Below, in pieces: positions 59,402 to 64,000 of a DNA stretch of 64,000 bases. Position numbers and translations under genes: made by a program. Origin of the DNA: Actinoplanes octamycinicus (lineage in GTDB: Bacteria; Actinomycetota; Actinomycetes; Mycobacteriales; Micromonosporaceae). Positions within the stretch are counted from its first letter, which is position 1. Every line of letters begins with the position of its first letter. The DNA lies in the NCBI RefSeq assembly GCF_014205225.1, contig NZ_JACHNB010000001.1, positions 6,119,501 to 6,183,500 of the forward strand. The letters are read 5' to 3'. Below the pieces are notes generated by a model. It saw only the letters and a program-made list of their open reading frames with translations. It made no database searches and was not told the DNA's origin.

Positions 59402-60663
59402 GAATCGCTTCGGGTACGTTGCCGTCCGGCTTCGGGCGGCTGTGGACGGCGCAGACCGTGTCGTCGTTCGGTGACGGGGTGATGGTGGCCGCGCTGCCGC
59501 TGCTCGCGTTGACGCTGACACGCGATCCGATGGCGCTGGCCGTGGTCACCGCCGCCGGGACGCTGCCGTGGCTGTTCTTCGGGGTGCTCGGCGGCGCGCT
59601 GGTCGACCGCTGGGACCGGCGGCGCACCATGTGGGTCGCGGACGTGTCGCGGGCGCTGCTGCTGGCGGTGCCGGCCGCGGCGGCCGCTCTCGACATGCTG
59701 AGCGTTCCGATGCTCGCGGTCGTCGCCTTCCTGCTCGGCGTCGGCGGGCTCTTCTTCGACACGGCGGCCACCGCCTACCTGCCCGAGCTGCTCGGGCGGG
59801 AACCGGCGCTGCTGGAGCGGGCCAACTCCCGGCTGCGCGCCGCGCAGACCGCCACCTCCGGGTTCGCCGGACCGCCCGCGGGCAGTGCGCTGCTGGCACT
59901 CGGGCGGTCGGTGCCGCTGCTGGCCGACGCGGTGTCGTTCGCGGTCTCCGCGCTGCTCGTCCGGTCCCTGCCCAGCATGCCGCGGCCGGCGGCGCCGGCC
60001 CGGGAGTCGCTGCTGCGGCAGGCACGGGACGGGGCTTCGTACGTCTTCCGCGACCGGTTGCTGCTCGGGCTGGCGCTGCGTCCTGCGGTCGGGAACGTCG
60101 CCTTCCTCGCGGTGGAGACGGTGCTCGCGCTGTTCGCCCACGAGCGGCTCGGGGTCGGCGCCTTCGGGTTCGGGCTGCTGCTCACCGCGGAGGCCACCGG
60201 TGGGCTGATCGGCGCGGCGGTCGCCTCGATCCTCAGCCGGCGGCTCGGGACCGGGACCGCACTGACCTGTACGGCCGCGGTCGAAGGGCTGGCGATCCTG
60301 GCGCTGGCCGCCGCCCCGAACGCGTACGTGGCCGGGTTCGCCCTCGCCGTCTGCGGGGCGGGGATGGGCGCGACCATGGTGATCGGGCCGTCGCTGCGGC
60401 AGACGATCGTCCCGGCTCACCTGATGGGGCGGGTCGCGTCCACCTCCCGGATGCTGGCGATGTGCGCCGCGCCGTTCGGCGCGTTCCTCGGCGGGTGGCT
60501 GGCCTCCGGCTTCGGCGTACGGACGCCGCTCTACGCCGCCGCCGGACTGCTGCTCACGATGACCGCTGTCACGGCGACCATGACCAGCAACCGCCGGGTC
60601 GAGGCGGCCCTGCGCGCCGTCGCCGCGAACGCTGATCCCGCTCGGGAGCCCGTGCGGTTGTGA
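59398..60663 (+). CDS. MFS exporter, 12 transmembrane segments (MFS_3/EntS-like)
   Basis: 421 residues. FGRLWTAQTVSSFGDGVMVAALPLLAL begins helix 1, and the loop GGALVDRWDRRRTMWVADVSRALLL is the motif A typical of the MFS_3 (enterobactin-exporter-like) group. About 12 helices are readable. It probably exports a drug or siderophore-like molecule, with expression controlled by the ArsR-type repressor encoded just before it. Confidence 0.92.
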   Translation: MRIASGTLPSGFGRLWTAQTVSSFGDGVMVAALPLLALTLTRDPMALAVVTAAGTLPWLFFGVLGGALVDRWDRRRTMWVADVSRALLLAVPAAAAALDMLSVPMLAVVAFLLGVGGLFFDTAATAYLPELLGREPALLERANSRLRAAQTATSGFAGPPAGSALLALGRSVPLLADAVSFAVSALLVRSLPSMPRPAAPARESLLRQARDGASYVFRDRLLLGLALRPAVGNVAFLAVETVLALFAHERLGVGAFGFGLLLTAEATGGLIGAAVASILSRRLGTGTALTCTAAVEGLAILALAAAPNAYVAGFALAVCGAGMGATMVIGPSLRQTIVPAHLMGRVASTSRMLAMCAAPFGAFLGGWLASGFGVRTPLYAAAGLLLTMTAVTATMTSNRRVEAALRAVAANADPAREPVRL

Positions 60664-60841
60664 GGGCGGCGTTCTGCCTCGTCCCCGCCCCCGCCCGCTG
60701 GAGCGTCGCTCCCTGGTCGCGGGGGTGGAGCCGTTCCCGGCGCGGGTCGGCTGGTGCAGCGCCGAGGAGAATGACGACGGGTACGCGCCACCTGCTGGCG
60801 GCGGCTGCGGGCCGGTTGCGGGCGGCTGCCAGGATGCCCTC

Positions 60842-61180
60842 GTGACGACACCGCGTACGCCGAGGCAGGCGGCCGTTGCCCTGTCCGGACGGGCATTGGC
60901 CGTTCTCGCGGCGGCAGCGGGCATCTTCCTGCTCGGTAACTACATGCGGAGCGACGGCCTCTGCAGCCCGGACGAGACCGCCGTGAACGCGTTGATCACG
61001 GCGCTTCTGGTCGCGGTCGTCGGATTGGCTGGGGTGGCGCTCAGCGTGCTGCGTCGCAGATACCGGGGCGTGCGGGCCGCGGCGCTGGGCGGTTGGGCTC
61101 TGACCTTGCTGCCGGCCTATCTGCTGCTGGAGGTGGCCACGCGATACGTGGCATCGGTCGCCCCGGGCTGCCCGACCTGA
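60842..61180 (+). CDS. Small membrane protein, three transmembrane segments
   Basis: 112 residues from GTG 60842. Helices at about 15-35 (ALAVLAAAAGIFLLGNYM), 46-66 (ALITALLVAVVGLAGVALSVL) and 77-100, with RRRYRG between the second and third. A Cys-containing loop (DGLCSPDE) follows helix 1, and a second Cys lies at the C-terminus. No family recognised. The preceding gap 60664-60841 shows no gene. Confidence 0.6.
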   Translation: MTTPRTPRQAAVALSGRALAVLAAAAGIFLLGNYMRSDGLCSPDETAVNALITALLVAVVGLAGVALSVLRRRYRGVRAAALGGWALTLLPAYLLLEVATRYVASVAPGCPT

Positions 61181-61207
61181 CACCCGCCGGGCGGCGAAAC
61201 CCGTCGG

Positions 61208-62161
61208 TCACGGCAAGGTGACGACCTGGGCGGCGTAGGAGAGGCCGGCGCCGAAACCGACCAGCAGGGCGGGGCCGGACGCGTCGGGCAGGGCTGCCAT
61301 GGCCTGGGGGATGGAGGCCGCGCCGGTGTTGCCGTTGGTGGTGATGTCGGTGGCCACCTGGACGTGCGGGCCGAGCTCCAGGGCCTTGGCGGTGGCCGAG
61401 ATGATGCGCAGGTTGGCCTGGTGGGGGATGAAGGCCGCGAGGTCGGCCGCGGTGATGCCGGCCGCGTCCAGTGCGCGCCTGGCCAGGTCGGGAACGATCG
61501 AGGTGGCCCAGCGGAAGACCTCGGGACCGGCCATCCGCAGGATGCCCGACTCGTCGTAGCGCAGCAGCTCGCTGCCGGAGCCGTCGGCGCCCCACACCAC
61601 CGGGCCGATCTCGCAGGTCTGCGCCGGGCCGACGACCACCGCGCCCGCGCCGTCGCCGAAGAGGAACGCCGTGCCGCGGTCGCGCTCGTCGATGATGTCG
61701 GTCATCCGCTCGGTGCCGACCAGGACCACGTAGCCGGCCGAGCCGCTGCGGATCAGCGCGTCGGCGGTGGCGAGAGCGTACGGAAAGCCGGCGCAGGCGG
61801 CTCCCAGATCCATCGCGGCCGCCGCGGTGGCGCCCAGCGCGTCGGCCACCAGCGGCGCCGCGGTGGCGGCGCGGCCACGGTGGGACATCGTCGCGACCAG
61901 GACGGCGGAGACGTCGCCCGGGTCGACGCCCGCGCCGGCCAGGGCCTTGGAGGCAGCCGCCGCGCCCATCATGACCAGGTCCTCGTCGGGCGCGGCGCGG
62001 CGGCGCGACTCGATGCCGCAGCGGCGGCGGATCCACTCGTCGCTCGAGTCGATCAGGGCGGCGATCGGCTCGTTGCCCACCTCGGTCCGCGGACGGTACG
62101 AGGCGACGCTCAGGATGCGCGATCCGGGGTGACCGGCGCGGCGCTGCAAAGGAGTGGCCAT
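61208..62161 (-). CDS. Beta-ketoacyl-ACP synthase III-type (KASIII/FabH-like) enzyme
   Basis: 317 residues from ATG 62161. Catalytic Cys in MDLGAACAGFPYAL, His in AFIPHQANLRII and Asn in TTNGNTGAASIP complete the KASIII triad, and FGDGAGAVVV and GFGAGLSYAAQV are conserved. The enzyme condenses an acyl-CoA with malonyl-ACP to start fatty-acid or polyketide synthesis. It stands alone, without acyl carrier protein or FabD genes, so it may be a secondary or specialised-metabolism copy rather than the housekeeping fabH. Confidence 0.93.
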   Translation of the reverse strand: MATPLQRRAGHPGSRILSVASYRPRTEVGNEPIAALIDSSDEWIRRRCGIESRRRAAPDEDLVMMGAAAASKALAGAGVDPGDVSAVLVATMSHRGRAATAAPLVADALGATAAAAMDLGAACAGFPYALATADALIRSGSAGYVVLVGTERMTDIIDERDRGTAFLFGDGAGAVVVGPAQTCEIGPVVWGADGSGSELLRYDESGILRMAGPEVFRWATSIVPDLARRALDAAGITAADLAAFIPHQANLRIISATAKALELGPHVQVATDITTNGNTGAASIPQAMAALPDASGPALLVGFGAGLSYAAQVVTLP

Positions 62162-62239
62162 GACGAGCAATCCAAGCATGCCCGCCTGGGTGCCCTCCGA
62201 TTTTCAAGTTCCCCGCCGGTAACCAGGCCGCGGGGCCGG

Positions 62240-62575
62240 CTATCGGCCGGTGAAAATGATGTCGTTGCCGTCCGGATCGGTCACCGTGAGGACGCGTGAG
62301 GCGGTCACCTCCCGGATGCCGGCGTGATCGATGCCGTCCCGCGTCAGGCGGTCCGCGAGACCGTCGAGGTCGGACTCGTCGAGGACCATCGTCGAGCGTC
62401 CGGCACGCTCGGCGTCCGCCCACACCTGCACCCCGAACGTCGGTGCGAGGTGCCATTCGACCAGGCCCTCCATCGGGCGGGCGTCGACACCCCGGCCGAA
62501 GAGCTTCGTGTACCACCGCATGGCGGATTCGAGGTCGACGACGGTCATCTGGGCGAGGAGTCGAGTCGCAGCCAT
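62240..62575 (-). CDS. VOC family (glyoxalase-like) protein
   Basis: 111 residues, the length of one VOC module pair. LLAQMTVVDLESAMRWYTKLFG starts the first beta-alpha-beta unit, VEWHLAPTFGVQVW the metal-ligand strand, and VTDPDGNDIIFTGR the typical C-terminal strand with Glu replaced by Asp-Ile. Such proteins include glyoxalases, dioxygenases and antibiotic-binding proteins. The function here is open. Confidence 0.88.
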   Translation of the reverse strand: MAATRLLAQMTVVDLESAMRWYTKLFGRGVDARPMEGLVEWHLAPTFGVQVWADAERAGRSTMVLDESDLDGLADRLTRDGIDHAGIREVTASRVLTVTDPDGNDIIFTGR

Positions 62576-62728
62576 ACAGCGGGTTTACCCAGCGACCCGC
62601 CGTCATGCACCGGGCCGCTCGATCGTTGACTGTGGCGCAACGATGGTTGCCCGAGCTGATCTTGATCGTTCAGTGGCGCTCGCCGAGAGTAGTTCCTGTC
62701 AACACGATCACGGCAAAGGGATACCAAC

Positions 62729-62848
62729 GTGACGAACCGGAAGAAGGTCGCCGATGGCGCCGTGAGCGCCCCCGAGCAGTGGACCTTCCCGCCCATGACC
62801 CTGCCGCAGGCCGGGCTGGTCCACCCGCACTACCGGATCGGGGCGTGA
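62729..62848 (+). CDS. Possible 39-residue protein
   Basis: GTG 62729 opens a short frame (TNRKKVADGAVSAPEQWTFP to HPHYRIGA) preceded by AAAGGG and ended 4 nt before the DUF4287 gene. Its position in the same direction and the coding-like composition suggest a small upstream partner. No family recognised. Confidence 0.35.
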   Translation: MTNRKKVADGAVSAPEQWTFPPMTLPQAGLVHPHYRIGA

Positions 62849-62852
62849 CGCG

Positions 62853-63143
62853 ATGTCCTTCCAGGCCTACCTCGACGCGGTCGAGGACAAGACCGGCAAG
62901 ACCCCGCGCGTCCTGGTGGACGAGGCCAGGCAGCGCGGGTACGACGCCGCCGACGTGAAGGCCGGCGTGATCGTCGCCTGGCTCGCCGAGGAGTACGGCG
63001 TCGGCCGCGGGCACGCCATGGCCCTGGTCCACGTGATCAAGAAGGGCCCGCGGATCAGCGCCAGGCACGTCGGTACGACCGGCGCCCACCGCGATGCCAC
63101 CGACCTGTTGTGGCTGGACGGCAAGGCGACCAGGCCGGTGTGA
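62853..63143 (+). CDS. DUF4287 domain protein
   Basis: 96 residues. SFQAYLDAVEDKTGKTPRVLVDEARQRGY and KAGVIVAWLAEEYGVGRGHAMALVHVIKKG are the DUF4287 signature. The family is helical and of unknown function, sometimes fused to DUF5655. Soluble; no signal. Possibly co-transcribed with the small frame just upstream. Confidence 0.88.
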   Translation: MSFQAYLDAVEDKTGKTPRVLVDEARQRGYDAADVKAGVIVAWLAEEYGVGRGHAMALVHVIKKGPRISARHVGTTGAHRDATDLLWLDGKATRPV

Positions 63144-63237
63144 CCGCCGGCGCCGCCACATGGGTCTTCGTGGCGGCGCTCGGGCTCGGGATCGTCGTGG
63201 CGATCACCCCGCCCGTACCGAAGCGGGTCCCGGAATG

Positions 63238-63263
63238 CTCAGTCGTGCCGGAAGCCGTCCGAT
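63238..63263 (+). promoter_or_regulatory. Weak FliA-like promoter before the membrane sensor gene
   Basis: CTCA (63238-63241) and TCCGAT (63258-63263) are 16 nt apart, one base away from the GCCGAT form seen before the chemoreceptor gene. The implied start lies only a few bases before GTG 63273, so the message would be nearly leaderless. Confidence 0.25.
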
Positions 63264-63272
63264 TGTGCGGGT

Positions 63273-64000
63273 GTGGCATCGGTGAGGGTGGTACCGGCGC
63301 GCGGGCGAGGCTGGCTTCGAGCCGGGTTCGCCCTGGGCCTCGTGCTGCTGATCGCCCAGTTCGTCGCGATCCTGCCGGGGGCACGCGCCTGGATGGACCG
63401 GCACGCCGGGATGCACGACGTCCTGCAGGACGCCATCTACGTGCTGGCCGCGGTGCTGGTCGCGGCCCGGGCGGCACGGGTGCGCCGGGACCGCGGCGCC
63501 TGGCTGCTGATGGCCGCCGGGCTGGGCTGCTACGCCGCCGGCACGGTCTACTGGGTGGCGGTGCTGGCCCGGATGAACCCGCCGCCGTACCCGTCGGCCG
63601 CCGACGTCATGTGGCTGGCCTACTACCCGTTCGCCTACGCCGCGCTGCTGCGCCTGCTGCGAGCCCGGCGCGGCCGGATCAGCGCGCCGATGTGGCTGGA
63701 CGGCCTGATCGCCTCGGCCTGCGCGGCGGCGCTCGCGTCGGTGGTCTTCCTGTCCGGTTTCACCGGGTTCTCCGCCGGCTCGGTGCCGGCCGTGCTGGTC
63801 AGCGTGGCCTACCCGATCGCCGACATCGTGCTGGCCGGTCTGCTGCTCGGCGCGTGGGCGCTCAGCGGCTGGCACACCGAGCCGCTGTGGATCCTGCTGC
63901 TGGCCGGGATGGGGATCAACACGGTCGCCAACGGCATCCACATGTTCGACACCGCGCACGGCAGTTACACCCCGGGCGGCTGGACCGACGCGCTGTGGTC
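63273..64000 (+). CDS. Multi-pass membrane sensor protein, N-terminal part (3' end outside window)
   Basis: The frame runs from GTG 63273 (or GTG 63282) to the window end, about 242 residues. At least seven hydrophobic helices are present, with short charged loops (ARRGRISAPMWLDG). The order HDVLQDAIYVLAAVLV, GCYAAGTVYWVAVLA, PYPSAADVMWLAYYP and AVLVSVAYPIADIVLAG is like the sensory N-terminus found before GGDEF/EAL domains in this family of actinomycetes. A diguanylate cyclase or phosphodiesterase output is therefore expected beyond the window but cannot be seen. Confidence 0.7.
   Translation, partial: MASVRVVPARGRGWLRAGFALGLVLLIAQFVAILPGARAWMDRHAGMHDVLQDAIYVLAAVLVAARAARVRRDRGAWLLMAAGLGCYAAGTVYWVAVLARMNPPPYPSAADVMWLAYYPFAYAALLRLLRARRGRISAPMWLDGLIASACAAALASVVFLSGFTGFSAGSVPAVLVSVAYPIADIVLAGLLLGAWALSGWHTEPLWILLLAGMGINTVANGIHMFDTAHGSYTPGGWTDALW

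Overview
The window is very G+C-rich DNA with a strong bias for G/C in third codon positions, GTG starts, tight ATGA overlaps and many TetR regulators. Together with a methyl-accepting chemotaxis protein behind a flagellar-type promoter, very large STAND NTPases and many secreted proteins, this points to a filamentous, motile actinomycete of the Micromonosporaceae, most likely Actinoplanes or a close relative. No rRNA, tRNA, CRISPR array, intact insertion sequence or phage was seen. The species is inferred, not proven.

Layout. 1-10550: the 3' end of an ornithine carbamoyltransferase gene with a perfect terminator hairpin; a TetR/hydrolase divergon with two operators; a glycosyltransferase, an FkbM methyltransferase and a DesK/DesR-like two-component pair; a secreted hydrolase and an acyltransferase whose reading frame runs on through the opposing TetR gene; a DHA2 exporter with a probable leaderless promoter. 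10550-11800: a low-GC island with two tandem copies of a structured RNA-like element, each ending in an intrinsic terminator. 11800-23100: small metabolic genes, three more regulator/target divergons with paired operators, a chemoreceptor and a PAS-GAF histidine kinase. 23100-29300: envelope and secreted proteins (Asp-box propeller, three-repeat ricin lectin), a uridine-kinase-like protein and a TrmO-like protein. 29300-40000: a regulator/hydrolase unit under a 32-bp palindrome, methyltransferase, oxidoreductase, two paralogous OmpR-type response regulators (one with Glu in place of the phospho-accepting Asp), an SMR pump gene with a premature stop, an MBL protein with altered metal ligands, lipoprotein and kinase-fold genes. 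40000-45100: an IclR regulator with a SCOT-type CoA transferase and thiolase operon, then a secreted CocE-like hydrolase. 45100-48300: an IS30-like remnant, a low-GC acetyltransferase, a TetR/oxidoreductase divergon, an orphan TPR gene tail and a cold-shock-like gene.

48473-57667 is the most unusual region. Two divergent genes encode STAND NTPases. One is EAD2-like domain, NB-ARC, TPR (1090 aa). The other (1922 aa) is effectively two complete STAND proteins in one chain: EAD2-like, NACHT, helical region, then EAD2-like, NB-ARC, TPR. A third, broken copy of the TPR tail lies next to the cold-shock gene. EAD-STAND proteins are known conflict (immunity or programmed-response) modules whose effectors are often encoded elsewhere and recruited through matching EADs; no effector is visible here.

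57900-64000: a kinase-fold gene, an ArsR/MFS efflux operon with a 26-bp autoregulatory palindrome, a KASIII-type enzyme, a VOC protein, a DUF4287 protein and the start of a multi-pass membrane sensor that leaves the window.

Functions rest on motifs read by eye; no database search was run. Start codons were chosen by ribosome-binding site, family N-terminus or operator position, and alternatives are given where they matter.
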